64,000 bases of DNA from HLUCCA09 sp039822045 (GCA_039822045.1 JBCBMY010000001.1:496001-560000), one strand, 5' to 3'. Positions 17,528 to 27,632 are shown, counted from the stretch's first letter. The notes: a model not told the origin generated them from the sequence alone. Translations and numbers: made by a program.

Positions 17528-19759
17528 ATGGGTATGAACTACTTCGACTTTCCTGGGCCGCAGTACATCGGCACCAATGGCTCGGACTATCTCAACATGG
17601 CACGCCTATTCAACAAGGCGGACATGAAGAAGGGGAAGGACACAGTTCTCGGTAACGATAACGACAACTACGTCATCGCTGGGGCTCAGAATGACCTTAT
17701 CCTAGGAGAGGGCGGCAACGATTTCATCACCGGCGACAACGGCTGCGATGCCCTTCTCGGTGGTTGGGGTGACGACACGATCAAAGGCGGCAAGGGCCGC
17801 GACATCATCGTCGGCGACTACGGCTACGCTCCGGTATACGCGATGCCGAGTGTCGAGTCGGCAGAGATCAACGGCGTGGTGGTTCCGCCCCTCGTCCTCG
17901 CCTGGGGCTACGAACCCGGCAAGACCTACGATGATAAGATCTACGGCCTTCGGGACGACGACATCATCCTCGGCGAACTCGGCAACGACACGATCAAGAG
18001 CGGCGAAGGAAACGACACGGCCTTCGGCGGTGACGGCGACGACCTGATCCTTGGCGGCGAAGGCCATGATCTGCTTGTGGGCGACAACAACTTTGCCGGA
18101 CACGAGACGATCACGACGGACGAGGACACCATCAAGGGTGGCGACGGCAAAGACACCATCGTCGGCGGCGAAGGTGACGACGTGCTTCTGGGCAACCAGG
18201 GCAAGGACATCATTGCCGGCAACGAAGGCAACGATGAGCTCTACGGCGGCAGCGGTGGCGACACCCTTGACGGCGGCAGCGGCAACGACGCGATCCGCGG
18301 CGGCTGGGGCAACGACCTTGCCAACGGTGGCTCCGGCGAGGACTTCATCGAAGGTGAAGCCGGCAACGACACCCTCAACGGCGGCGCTGACAGCGACTAT
18401 GTCAAGGGCGGTGCCAACGACGACCAGATCTTCGGCGAAGACGGTGACGACCTCCTGGTCGGCAACGACAACGAAGACTGCATCGACGGCGGCAGCGGCA
18501 ACGACACGATGTTTGGTGACAACGACAACCAGACGTCGACGATTGACCGGGCCTCCGACACCATCCTCGGCGGCGAGGGCGACGATGTTGCCTACGGCGG
18601 CGCGGACGGCGACAAGATCGACGGCGGCACCGGCAACGACGAGCTCTGGGGCGATGTCGATCCCAGCGTTCAGCCGGGCCTTGTCATGACCGACTACGGC
18701 AATGACACCATCGATGGCGGCGAAGGCAACGACACCATCGCAGGTGGCAAGGGCGAAGACGATCTCAACGGCGAAGCCGGCGAAGACCTCATTCTCGGCG
18801 GTGAAGGAAACGACGAGATCAGCGGCGGCGCAGATAACGACGTTCTGCTCGGCGATGAGGGCGACGACTGCATCGACGGCAACGAGGGCAACGACCTGAT
18901 CCAGGGCGGCGTCGGCGACGACTGCGCGCTGGGCTCCGAAGGCGAGGACACGCTTCTCGGCGAGGACGGCGACGACACGCTCGATGGTGGTGCCGACGAC
19001 GACACGGTCGACGGCGGCGAGGGCAACGACGTCCTTCTCGGCGGCAGCGGCGATGACGTCCTCGATGGTCAGAAGGGCAACGACTGCCTGATCGACGACT
19101 TTGGCGACGACACCATGTATGGTGGGGCCGATGCGGATCAGTTCGTCTTCGGCGGCTCGGTCCAGCCTGTCACCCACGAGGGGGTCCCGACAACGGGTCC
19201 GCTCTATCTCGGTGGCGACCTGGGCGACAACGTCATCAAGGACTTCTCGTTCGACAATGGCGATCGTCTCGTGATCACGACAGAGTATGGCCTTGGTGGC
19301 GCGTCGCAGGGCGGTCTTTCCGCAGCGCTCGTGAATGGCGACCAGGACATTCTCGTGACCTTCGACGCTGGGTCCCTGGCTGGGACGTCGGTTCTGATCG
19401 AGGGCCTCGTTGCGGATCTCGAGCTGACCGAAATCATCGCGAACCCGTTCTTCGATGAGGCTGCTCTGATCGACTTCCTGATCGGCGAGGCAGACGATCC
19501 CGAGTGGACGGTGTCCAACAAGGGCATCATCGACTTCGTGGACAAGGTGGTCGACGTCTGCGACTTCACTCCGGACATGGTTGATGAAGCCTGCGATCCG
19601 GCCGAGGTCGAGCTTCCGGTGATCGAACTGACCCCGCAGGACAAGCATATCGGCGACACGATTGCCAACACCACCGAGGCCGAGGTTCTGAACCGCGCTC
19701 TCGCTGGCGACCTGGTTGTCGATACCGGCCTGGACGATGGGACCTACTTCATCGCCTAA
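17528..19759 (+). CDS. RTX-repeat calcium-binding protein (743 aa)
   Basis: A very acidic protein built from GGxGxDxuX nonapeptide repeats spanning about residues 36-540, broken by two longer loops (about residues 99-140 and 370-385), then a unique C-terminal domain (541-743). The repeats fold into a calcium-filled parallel beta-roll; such proteins are usually exported by type I secretion with an uncleaved C-terminal signal, and there is no N-terminal signal here. Unusually it has seven cysteines (for example NGCDALL, EDCIDGG, DDCALGS). No protease, lipase or haemolysin domain is visible, and no type I secretion genes lie in the window. A terminator follows; a LuxR-type regulator gene is next. 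Confidence 0.9.
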   Translation: MGMNYFDFPGPQYIGTNGSDYLNMARLFNKADMKKGKDTVLGNDNDNYVIAGAQNDLILGEGGNDFITGDNGCDALLGGWGDDTIKGGKGRDIIVGDYGYAPVYAMPSVESAEINGVVVPPLVLAWGYEPGKTYDDKIYGLRDDDIILGELGNDTIKSGEGNDTAFGGDGDDLILGGEGHDLLVGDNNFAGHETITTDEDTIKGGDGKDTIVGGEGDDVLLGNQGKDIIAGNEGNDELYGGSGGDTLDGGSGNDAIRGGWGNDLANGGSGEDFIEGEAGNDTLNGGADSDYVKGGANDDQIFGEDGDDLLVGNDNEDCIDGGSGNDTMFGDNDNQTSTIDRASDTILGGEGDDVAYGGADGDKIDGGTGNDELWGDVDPSVQPGLVMTDYGNDTIDGGEGNDTIAGGKGEDDLNGEAGEDLILGGEGNDEISGGADNDVLLGDEGDDCIDGNEGNDLIQGGVGDDCALGSEGEDTLLGEDGDDTLDGGADDDTVDGGEGNDVLLGGSGDDVLDGQKGNDCLIDDFGDDTMYGGADADQFVFGGSVQPVTHEGVPTTGPLYLGGDLGDNVIKDFSFDNGDRLVITTEYGLGGASQGGLSAALVNGDQDILVTFDAGSLAGTSVLIEGLVADLELTEIIANPFFDEAALIDFLIGEADDPEWTVSNKGIIDFVDKVVDVCDFTPDMVDEACDPAEVELPVIELTPQDKHIGDTIANTTEAEVLNRALAGDLVVDTGLDDGTYFIA

Positions 19760-19794
19760 GGGCCGGGGGCCAAAGGGATGAGGGCCTGATTGGA

Positions 19795-19828
19795 GGGGCG
19801 CAGGGAACCCTGTGCCCCTTCTTCTCCC
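19795..19828 (+). terminator. Rho-independent terminator after the RTX gene
   Basis: GGGGCGCAGGG pairs with CCCTGTGCCCC (11 bp with one G-U) around a 2-nt loop, followed by TTCTTCTCC. It lies 36 nt after the RTX stop codon. Confidence 0.7.
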
Positions 19829-19879
19829 TCCCGATCGTTCCTTTGACTCAAGAGCGCGCGATCAAAAATCGAAGGAACG

Positions 19880-19913
19880 CGCACCGTACAGTCTGACCCC
19901 ACTGTACGGTGCG
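19880..19913. repeat. Perfect 13-bp inverted repeat between the RTX and LuxR-type genes
   Basis: CGCACCGTACAGT and its exact reverse complement are separated by the 8-nt spacer CTGACCCC. There is no T tract after it on the plus strand and no minus-strand gene ends here, so it is not an obvious terminator. It could be a large operator for a dimeric regulator or an RNA hairpin. Confidence 0.6.
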
Positions 19914-20177
19914 TCAACATGTCTGCAGGCTTCCTCCAATACTCGGAGCGATATGACAGGCGAGACGGGTCGCAATGGTTCACAGAAATGAATCAATTCC
20001 CGCAAGTATCACCTTTTATTCATTGATTGCCTCGTATCCGCTATTGAATGGGGCGCTCTACTTTAAAGTGTAGTTACTCTCCCTGGGGCAGAATGGCGAA
20101 TTGTGTAAGTGCGTGAGGTATTGTGATCTCGTACAATCCCTGATATAGCTCAGCTGTATTACGTTGTTAGGCGCTTT
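19914..20177. other. AT-rich leader region before the LuxR-type regulator gene
   Basis: Clearly AT-richer than the rest of the window. It contains the perfect palindrome ACTTTAAAGT (20060-20069) but no coding frame. It probably holds the promoter and control sites of the downstream regulator; no unambiguous -35/-10 pair could be chosen. Confidence 0.4.
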
Positions 20178-21254
20178 GTGGAGCGGAGTGCTTGTGTACA
20201 AACTGCTTTTTTTCGGTGGTTTGTATCTGTTTTGAGTGTGGATCTGGGGGTCAAATTGGGTGATTTAGTTTCTTCCGGCGCGCGTCGCGCCGCCAATCAG
20301 TGTGTGGGCTTCGAATTCGAAGGCTTGCGCGACGAGGGCGATGTCCTCTTTAAAGACCTAGTTGGAGCGAGCTATTGGAGGGCAGAGGTTCGCGACTGCG
20401 CTGAGGGCACGTGTTGCGAGTTAAGCTCAGAGGGTCTCAACAGTCTGGATTCAAAGGAACTTGAGGCCGGATTCGAGTGCGTGTGCCTCTCCGAAAGACT
20501 GCAAGACGTGAAGCGGAGCGTGTTCGTTCACCTCTGGATGCCAAGGTCCGACGCAAGCAGATCGCTAGAGCCCAATGCGGTGCGGCGCGCCGGACTGGTC
20601 TTTGCAAAATTGCTTGAGAGCGCTATCCAAACCAACCGGCTTCGGGTCGCGCAACAGCTTCTCGAAGAGCTCAGCGTGCCATATGTTGTCGCCGATCGAA
20701 GCGGCAAGGTCCTGATGCAATCGGAGAAGGGCTCTTTCGGCAATGAGAGCGGCACAAAAGAGAGCGGCAAGGCGGATAAGACGCGAAGCCAGTCTTTGAG
20801 CCTGTCGCGACTTGCGCCGGGAATTGTCAATGAAGCAATCACGTCCTTTAAGAAGCCGAGATCGAACAATGCGGGAAATGGCGCATTCTACTTTAAGCTT
20901 ATTCCTGACAATTCCGACCAGACTGCAAAGGCGCTTTATGTAATGCCGCTCGGCGCATCACAAGATGCGCCGGCAAAGGCCGAAATCTTTGCAATTCTTG
21001 CGCCGGTATCGTCGGGATTGCCTGCGCTGCCCGTTCTCGAGAAAGTCTATTCTCTCACGCGCTCCGAAGCGGATGTCGTGAGCAAGATGGTCGAGGGCCT
21101 GGATATTGCCGAGGCGAGCGAGGCTCTCAATCTGAGCAAGTCAACCGTGCGGACCTATCTCAAACGCGCATACTCCAAGACGGGCGTGTCCAGCCGCGCG
21201 CAACTCGTGGCGCGCGTCAACAGCGTCAGCCCGCCCTTCAAAACACGCGCCTAG
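20178..21254 (+). CDS. LuxR-type HTH transcriptional regulator
   Basis: A regulator of up to 358 residues. The C-terminal LuxR DNA-binding domain is clear: LTRSEADVVSKMVEGLDIAE then the recognition region LNLSKSTVRTYLKRAYSKTG. The N-terminal part does not carry the AHL-binding residues; VPYVVADRSGKVLMQSEKG in the middle looks like the start of a PAS-like sensing region. The start is uncertain: GTG at 20178 is the longest, GTG at 20238 and TTG at 20256 are also in frame. Codon use is AT-richer than neighbours, suggesting transfer. Its position suggests control of the RTX gene. Confidence 0.75.
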   Translation: MERSACVQTAFFRWFVSVLSVDLGVKLGDLVSSGARRAANQCVGFEFEGLRDEGDVLFKDLVGASYWRAEVRDCAEGTCCELSSEGLNSLDSKELEAGFECVCLSERLQDVKRSVFVHLWMPRSDASRSLEPNAVRRAGLVFAKLLESAIQTNRLRVAQQLLEELSVPYVVADRSGKVLMQSEKGSFGNESGTKESGKADKTRSQSLSLSRLAPGIVNEAITSFKKPRSNNAGNGAFYFKLIPDNSDQTAKALYVMPLGASQDAPAKAEIFAILAPVSSGLPALPVLEKVYSLTRSEADVVSKMVEGLDIAEASEALNLSKSTVRTYLKRAYSKTGVSSRAQLVARVNSVSPPFKTRA

Positions 21255-21476
21255 CGGGCACACCACGACGGCCCGGGCGGTTCGAAACGGGCACGGCGCG
21301 GCGTCCGGGCGGCAGGCTTGCCAAAGACCGGGCTGTCCAAACACACCGTCTCCGAAGACGCCGGCGCGCCCGTCTCTCGCGGCGCGGGCCGGCCCCACGA
21401 TCGCAACAAGGCGCGAACTGCCATCGCGGCCCCCTGGCGATAGAGCTACGTTGTCACCGGAGCCAGGGCCTCCGCG

Positions 21477-22176
21477 ATGACCCGCTCCGTGTCCGATCCG
21501 CCCGCCGCGCCATCGCTCCCGATTGCCGGAGCCACCGAGCGGTTTCCCGTCCGCCGGGTCAATTGCATTGGCCGAAACTACGCCGCCCACGCCGTTGAGA
21601 TGGGCCACGATGCAGACCGCGAGCCCCCGCTCTTCTTTCACAAAAGACCCGATAACCTCACTTCGTCGGGTGAGTTTCCCATTCCACCTCAAACCTTGGA
21701 CGCCCATCACGGGGCAGAACCTGCAGTCGTCCTGAAAACGAGCGGCGCCGATATCGTAGTCGACATCGCGTTCGACCATGTCCTCGGCTATGCGCTGGCC
21801 CTCGACGTGGCGCGTCGCGATCTGCAGAGCGCGATGATGACGGCCGGACGCCCCTGGGAGATCGGAAAGGCGTTCGAGCGCTATGCGCCAATTGGCCCCG
21901 TCCACCCCGTCGCCTTGGTCGGACGTCCGGCGCAGGGCGCACGCGCCGTGCGAGTCAACGGAACGCTCAGGCAGAAGGGCGACCTCGCCCAGATGATCTG
22001 GCCAGATAATCTGGAAGGTCCCCGAGATGATTTCCCATCTCTCCGCGTACGTCGCGCCTAGGGCAGGGGGCGTCATTCTGTCCGACACACCGTCCGGCGA
22101 CGCACCCGTTCAGCCGGGCGACCTGATGTATGTAACGCTCGACGCGTTCGCCTCGTTGTCCGTGCGCGTGGTCTAG
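21477..22176 (+). pseudogene. Fumarylacetoacetate hydrolase family gene, frameshifted
   Basis: The frame from 21477 encodes a FAH-family hydrolase (FPVRRVNCIGRNYAAHAVEM, PPLFFHKRPDNL, the HHGAEPAVVL metal-site region, DLAQMIW). After the Trp codon at 21999-22001 the frame is lost through a 13-bp insertion, 22002-22014, which repeats ATCTGG. Deleting exactly these 13 bases restores WKVPEMISHLS and a reading through to TAG at 22174, ending SLSVRVV as in intact family members. The C-terminal GTPxG region (SDTPSGDAP) also looks eroded. Intact homologues hydrolyse acylpyruvates. The 194-residue protein from the broken frame lacks the end of the fold. Confidence 0.8.
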
Positions 22177-22339
22177 GCGCTCGCCGGATGGCGCGGCCAC
22201 AGGCGTTGCCTTGCGAAATGAGGCAGAGGATTAGATATCTTTCCCACGCAAGCGGCGCGGCCGGGCAGGGTGCGGCCCGCGGGCTTGACACGCCCTGCCT
22301 CCCGCTCGTTCTTTGGGGCGCTGGGTCGAGGATGAGTGC

Positions 22340-23371
22340 ATGGACGGACGACGGATCAAGAATATGGAGGAGTTCGCCGCGCTGAGCGGCATCTCGCGGC
22401 CGACCGTCTCGAAATACTTCAACGATCCAACGAGCGTCCGTCAGGCCACGCGCAAGCGGATCGAGGCCGCCCTCGAGCAGTACGACTACCGCCCCAACAT
22501 CTTCGCCGTGAACCAGAACCGGCGGAACACCAAGAATATCGGCATTGTCGTGCCCTACCTGGCCGACCCGTTCTTTGCCGAGATCGCCCGCAACATCGAA
22601 CAGCGCTGCATCGAGGCCGGCTACTTCCCGATCCTCTTCAGCTCCCACGGCGAAAAAGAGCTGGAGACGGACGTGCTCGATACCCTGCGTTCGCTCAAAC
22701 CCGCCGGCGTCTTGCTTGCGCCGCTCGGGCGCCGGTCCGACCGCGGCGCGGTCGAGCGGTTCTGCCACGACGTCCCGACCATCCTGTTCGACAGCGAGAT
22801 GGACGCCCTCGGCGAGGCCTTTGTCGGCTCCAACAATCCCCAGAGCGTCGGCCTCATGGTGGAGTATCTTTGCCGGACCGGCGAACCGCCGTCCTTTCTT
22901 GAGATGAAGGCGCCCACCAACCCGAACGCGCGCAAGCGCCATGCCGCCTACGTCGCCGCGATGGAGCGCTTCGGCCACGCGCCCATGCTCGTCCGGGTGC
23001 CGGGCGCGGGATGGGACTTCGAGCGGATCGGCTACGAGGCCGGTATGCGCCAGCTCGCTGGCGCGGGGTTCCCAACGGATACGGTTCTGTGCAGCAACGA
23101 CCGCCTCGCAATCGGCCTTCTCGCTGCGGCCTTCGAGAGCGGCCGGCGTGTGGGCCACCAGGACGGGTCCGACTTCCGGATCGCGGGCCACGACGATCAC
23201 CCGTTCGCCCGCTACACCTCGCCCTCGCTCACAACGGTCAGCCAGGATTACGCCGCCATTGCCGAGAGGAGCCTGTCATTGATCTTCGAGACGATCGAGG
23301 CAGGCGGTACGCTCGACCAACGGCGCACGATTCTGTTCGAGGGCAAGCTCGTCATGCGGATGTCTGCGTGA
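22340..23371 (+). CDS. LacI-family repressor of the polyol operon
   Basis: A 343-residue regulator with an N-terminal LacI helix-turn-helix (MEEFAALSGISRPTVSKYFN, residues 9-28), hinge helix near TRKRIEAALEQYDYRPN, and a periplasmic-binding-protein-like effector domain (IGIVVPYLADPFFAEIARNI; LCSNDRLAIGLLAA; IAGHDDHPFARYTSPSLTTV). The ATG at 22340 follows GAGGA; the in-frame ATG at 22313 would add nine residues with no homology. It lies 124 nt upstream of the polyol-binding-protein gene, with a LacI-type palindrome between, so it probably represses the operon until a polyol or derived sugar binds. Confidence 0.9.
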   Translation: MDGRRIKNMEEFAALSGISRPTVSKYFNDPTSVRQATRKRIEAALEQYDYRPNIFAVNQNRRNTKNIGIVVPYLADPFFAEIARNIEQRCIEAGYFPILFSSHGEKELETDVLDTLRSLKPAGVLLAPLGRRSDRGAVERFCHDVPTILFDSEMDALGEAFVGSNNPQSVGLMVEYLCRTGEPPSFLEMKAPTNPNARKRHAAYVAAMERFGHAPMLVRVPGAGWDFERIGYEAGMRQLAGAGFPTDTVLCSNDRLAIGLLAAAFESGRRVGHQDGSDFRIAGHDDHPFARYTSPSLTTVSQDYAAIAERSLSLIFETIEAGGTLDQRRTILFEGKLVMRMSA

Positions 23372-23408
23372 CGAAGCAGGCGCCCGTCGGGCTCGACTGG
23401 CTTGAAAT

Positions 23409-23422
23409 TTTACGCGCGTAAA
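23409..23422. promoter_or_regulatory. LacI-type operator, perfect 14-bp palindrome
   Basis: TTTACGCGCGTAAA, a perfect palindrome with a central CG, the usual form of LacI-family operators. It sits just upstream of a possible promoter (TTGACC at 23431-23436, TAGGGT at 23455-23460, 18-bp spacing) for the polyol operon. Confidence 0.7.
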
Positions 23423-23495
23423 GATTTTCGTTGACCTGAGCATTGCATTCCGCGTAGGGTGGCGTTGCACGGAGTGCAGACCATGGGAGGAACGG

Positions 23496-24797
23496 ATGCA
23501 CCTGAAACACTCGCTCTACGCAGCGACGGCTATTGCTTTGGTCGCTGCCGCTGGCGCCTCAGCCCAAACGATCACGATCGCCACCGTCAACAACGGCGAC
23601 ATGATCCGCATGCAGGGCTATACGGATCAGTTCACCGAAACCACCGGCATTGAGGTCGAGTGGGTGACCCTGGAAGAGAACGTTCTCCGCCAGCGCGTGA
23701 CCACGGACATCACCACCAAGGGTGGTCAGTTCGACATCATGACCATCGGCATGTACGAAACCCCGATCTGGGGCGCCAACGAGTGGCTGGTCCCGCTGGA
23801 CGGCCTGTCCGAGGAGTATGACGTCGACGACATCCTGCCCGCCATGGCGGGAGGGCTGAGCCATGACGGCACGCTCTTTGCCGCGCCGTTCTATGGCGAA
23901 AGCTCGATGATCATGTACCGGACCGACCTGATGGCGGCGGCCGGCCTCGAGATGCCCGATGCCCCCACCTGGGAGTTCGTGCGCGAGGCGGCGGCGGCCA
24001 TGACCGACCGCGACGCCGACATCAACGGCATCTGCCTGCGTGGCAAAGCCGGCTGGGGTGAGGGCGGCGCCTTCATCACCGCAATGTCCAATTCCTTCGG
24101 CGCGCGCTGGTTCGACGAAGATTGGCAGCCGCAGTTCGATACTCAGCCCTGGAAGGACACCCTCGAGTTCTTCGTCGGAATGATGAACGAGTCGGGCCCC
24201 GCAGGCTATGCCACCAACGGCTTCAATGAGAACCTGTCGCTCTTCCAGCAGGGCAAGTGCGGCATGTGGATCGACGCCACCGTAGCAGCGTCGTTCGTGA
24301 CCAATCCCGATGACTCCACCGTCGCCGACAGCGTCGGCTTCGCGCTCGCACCCGATACGGGTCTGGGCAAGCGCTCGAACTGGCTCTGGGCCTGGGCGTT
24401 GGCGATCCCGGCGGGCACGCAGCAGGAGGATGCCGCCAAGCAGTTCATCGAGTGGGCAACGTCGAAGGAGTATATCGAGCTCGTCGCGGCCAACGAAGGC
24501 TGGGCCAACGTGCCGCCCGGCGCGCGCACCTCTCTCTATGAGAACCCCGAATACCTGCAGGTGCCCTTCGCCCAGATGACGCTGGACTCGATCCTGACGG
24601 CAGACCCCAACGACTCGACCGTCGAGCCGAGCCCCTATGTCGGGATCCAGTTCGCGGCCATCCCCGAATTCGCCGGCATCGCCACCCAGGTGAGCCAGGA
24701 GTTCTCGGCCGTCTATGCCGGTCAGCAGACCGTCGATGAGGCGCTTGCCAAGGCGCAGGCCTTCACCGCCGAAGAGATGGAAGCCGCAGGCTACTAG
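23496..24797 (+). CDS. smoE: Polyol ABC importer periplasmic binding protein
   Basis: A 433-residue type 1 extracellular solute-binding protein. The signal peptide runs HSLYAATAIALVAAAGASAQ; the mature part shows the CUT1 features TTKGGQFDIMTIGMYETPIW, PFYGESSMIMYRTDLM and the late WLWAWALAIPAGTQQEDAAK. It matches the sorbitol/mannitol-binding SmoE of Rhodobacter in length, order of neighbours and motif style. GGGAGGAA lies 5 nt before the ATG. It captures hexitols in the periplasm and passes them to SmoF/SmoG. Confidence 0.9.
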   Translation: MHLKHSLYAATAIALVAAAGASAQTITIATVNNGDMIRMQGYTDQFTETTGIEVEWVTLEENVLRQRVTTDITTKGGQFDIMTIGMYETPIWGANEWLVPLDGLSEEYDVDDILPAMAGGLSHDGTLFAAPFYGESSMIMYRTDLMAAAGLEMPDAPTWEFVREAAAAMTDRDADINGICLRGKAGWGEGGAFITAMSNSFGARWFDEDWQPQFDTQPWKDTLEFFVGMMNESGPAGYATNGFNENLSLFQQGKCGMWIDATVAASFVTNPDDSTVADSVGFALAPDTGLGKRSNWLWAWALAIPAGTQQEDAAKQFIEWATSKEYIELVAANEGWANVPPGARTSLYENPEYLQVPFAQMTLDSILTADPNDSTVEPSPYVGIQFAAIPEFAGIATQVSQEFSAVYAGQQTVDEALAKAQAFTAEEMEAAGY

Positions 24798-24810
24798 GGC
24801 AGTGTCCCGT

Positions 24811-24836
24811 GCGGGGGGCAGGTCACTGTCCCCCGC
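24811..24836 (+). repeat. Stable hairpin between smoE and smoF
   Basis: GCGGGGGGCAG and CTGTCCCCCGC form an 11-bp stem with one G-U pair around a GTCA loop, 14 nt after the smoE stop. No immediate T run follows; TTTTTC comes 25 nt later. It probably gives partial termination or stabilises the smoE mRNA so that binding protein exceeds permease. Confidence 0.6.
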
Positions 24837-24904
24837 TCCCACCCTCCTCAACTCGCGTTTTTCTCACAGGCTCCTATCGTGCCTGAACGGAGAGGATGTG
24901 CGCC

Positions 24905-25774
24905 ATGGCCACCCAACATTCCCGATCCGCCGCCCGTCTGATGATGGCACCAGCGGTGTTCCTGCTTCTGGTCTGGATGCTGGTGCCGCTCACCATGACC
25001 CTCTATTTCTCGTTTCGAAACTACTTCCCGCTGCGCCCCGACCGGGTGCCAGGCTGGGCAGGGTTCGACAACTACGTCCGCTTCGTGACGTCCAGCACCT
25101 TCTGGCCGGCCGTCCAGACCACGCTGATCATCGTGGGCGGCGTCCTGCTGATCACGGTGATCCTGGGCATCCTGCTCGCCATGCTGCTGGACCAGCCGAT
25201 GTGGGGGCAGGGGGCCGTGCGGATCCTTGTAATCGCGCCGTTCTTCGTGATGCCCACCGTTTCGGCCCTGGTCTGGAAGAACATGTTCATGGATCCCGTC
25301 AACGGGCTCTTGGCACACTTATGGAGGTTCTTCGGGGCCGATCCCATCGTATGGCTCAGCGACGCCTCGCTCTTCTCGATCATCCTGATCGTCTCGTGGC
25401 AATGGCTGCCCTTCGCCACCCTCATCCTGCTGACCGCGATCCAGTCGCTCGACAGCGAACAACTCGAGGCCGCGGAGATGGATGGCGCCAGCCCGCTCAG
25501 CCGCTTCAGCTATATCATCCTGCCGCATCTCAGCCGGGCGATCACCATCGTGATCCTGATCCAGACGATCTTCCTGCTGGCCATCTTCGCGGAAATCTTC
25601 GTCACCACCGGCGGCGCCTTCGGCACCCGGACACTGACCTACCTGATCTTCCAGCGGGTGCTGGAGAGCCAGAATGTGGGTCTCGGCTCGGCGGGAGGGG
25701 TCTATGCCATCGTCCTCGCCAACATCGTCGCGCTCTTCCTGATGCGCATCGTCGGCAAGAACCTGGACGCGTGA
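24905..25774 (+). CDS. smoF: Polyol ABC importer permease 1
   Basis: A 289-residue inner-membrane protein with six predicted helices, starting with LMMAPAVFLLLVWMLVPLTM. The cytoplasmic EAA loop is EAAEMDGASPLSRFSYIILP, which docks on the SmoK ATPase. GGAGAGG lies 9 nt before the ATG at 24905, better than the ATG at 24896 that abuts it. It is followed by smoG after 13 nt and belongs to the smoEFGK operon. Confidence 0.9.
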   Translation: MATQHSRSAARLMMAPAVFLLLVWMLVPLTMTLYFSFRNYFPLRPDRVPGWAGFDNYVRFVTSSTFWPAVQTTLIIVGGVLLITVILGILLAMLLDQPMWGQGAVRILVIAPFFVMPTVSALVWKNMFMDPVNGLLAHLWRFFGADPIVWLSDASLFSIILIVSWQWLPFATLILLTAIQSLDSEQLEAAEMDGASPLSRFSYIILPHLSRAITIVILIQTIFLLAIFAEIFVTTGGAFGTRTLTYLIFQRVLESQNVGLGSAGGVYAIVLANIVALFLMRIVGKNLDA

Positions 25775-25787
25775 GGAGGGACAGAAC

Positions 25788-26618
25788 ATGGCCCGCGCCG
25801 TCACAACCAATCGCAAGCTCGCAAACACCGCCGTCGCCTGGATCATCGGTCTGCTGATCTTCTTCCCGATCCTCTGGACGATCCTCACCAGCTTTAAAAC
25901 CGAAGCCCAGGCGATTGCCAACCCTCCGATTTTCCTCAGGTTTGACTGGACGTTGGAGAACTATGCCATCGTCCAGGAGCGGTCAGACTATATGCGCTTC
26001 CTGTGGAACTCGGTGATCCTGGCCGGCGCCTCGACCGTCCTGGGGATCATCGTGGCGGTGCCGGCCGCATGGTCGATGGCCTTTGTCCCCTCCAAGCGGA
26101 CCAAGGACATCCTGCTCTGGATGCTCTCGACCAAGATGCTCCCCGCGGTGGGCGTGCTCTACCCGATCTATCTGCTCTTCATTCAGTTGGGGCTTCTGGA
26201 CAGCCGGGTTGGCCTTGTCGTGGTCCTGATGCTGATCAACCTGCCGATCATCGTCTGGATGCTCTACACCTACTTCCGCGAGATCCCGGGAGAAATCCTC
26301 GAGGCCGCGCGCATGGACGGGGCGACGCTCCGGGATGAAATCCTCTATGTGCTCACGCCCATGGCCATTCCCGGCATAGCATCGACGCTGCTCCTGAACT
26401 TCATCCTCGCGTGGAACGAGGCCTTTTGGACGCTCAACCTGACGTCGGTCGACGCTGCACCGCTGACCGCCTTCATCGCCAGCTATTCCAGCCCCGAGGG
26501 CCTGTTCTTCGCCAAGCTCAGCGCGGCCTCGACCATGGCCATCGCGCCAATTCTGATCCTGGGCTGGTTCAGCCAGAAACAACTCGTCCGCGGCCTGACC
26601 TTCGGCGCCGTCAAGTAA
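25788..26618 (+). CDS. smoG: Polyol ABC importer permease 2
   Basis: A 276-residue membrane protein of the CUT1 MalG type. It has six hydrophobic segments (first VAWIIGLLIFFPILWTILTS) and the EAA loop LEAARMDGATLRDEILYVLT. GAGGAGGG precedes the ATG. It pairs with SmoF to form the translocation path; smoK follows after 13 nt. Confidence 0.9.
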   Translation: MARAVTTNRKLANTAVAWIIGLLIFFPILWTILTSFKTEAQAIANPPIFLRFDWTLENYAIVQERSDYMRFLWNSVILAGASTVLGIIVAVPAAWSMAFVPSKRTKDILLWMLSTKMLPAVGVLYPIYLLFIQLGLLDSRVGLVVVLMLINLPIIVWMLYTYFREIPGEILEAARMDGATLRDEILYVLTPMAIPGIASTLLLNFILAWNEAFWTLNLTSVDAAPLTAFIASYSSPEGLFFAKLSAASTMAIAPILILGWFSQKQLVRGLTFGAVK

Positions 26619-26631
26619 AGGGGAGGAAACG

Positions 26632-27632
<1,001 letters not shown>

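Noticed and set aside
17640..19100. Regular short direct repeats that might look like a CRISPR or satellite array
   Set aside because: They are in-frame RTX nonapeptide codons within a protein gene, with no conserved repeat-spacer pattern.
17702..19648. Long minus-strand open frame (648 codons) opposite the RTX gene
   Set aside because: The biased GGCNNCGAC codons of RTX repeats leave few stops on the other strand. The product is a Val/Ala repeat with no family match or ribosome site.
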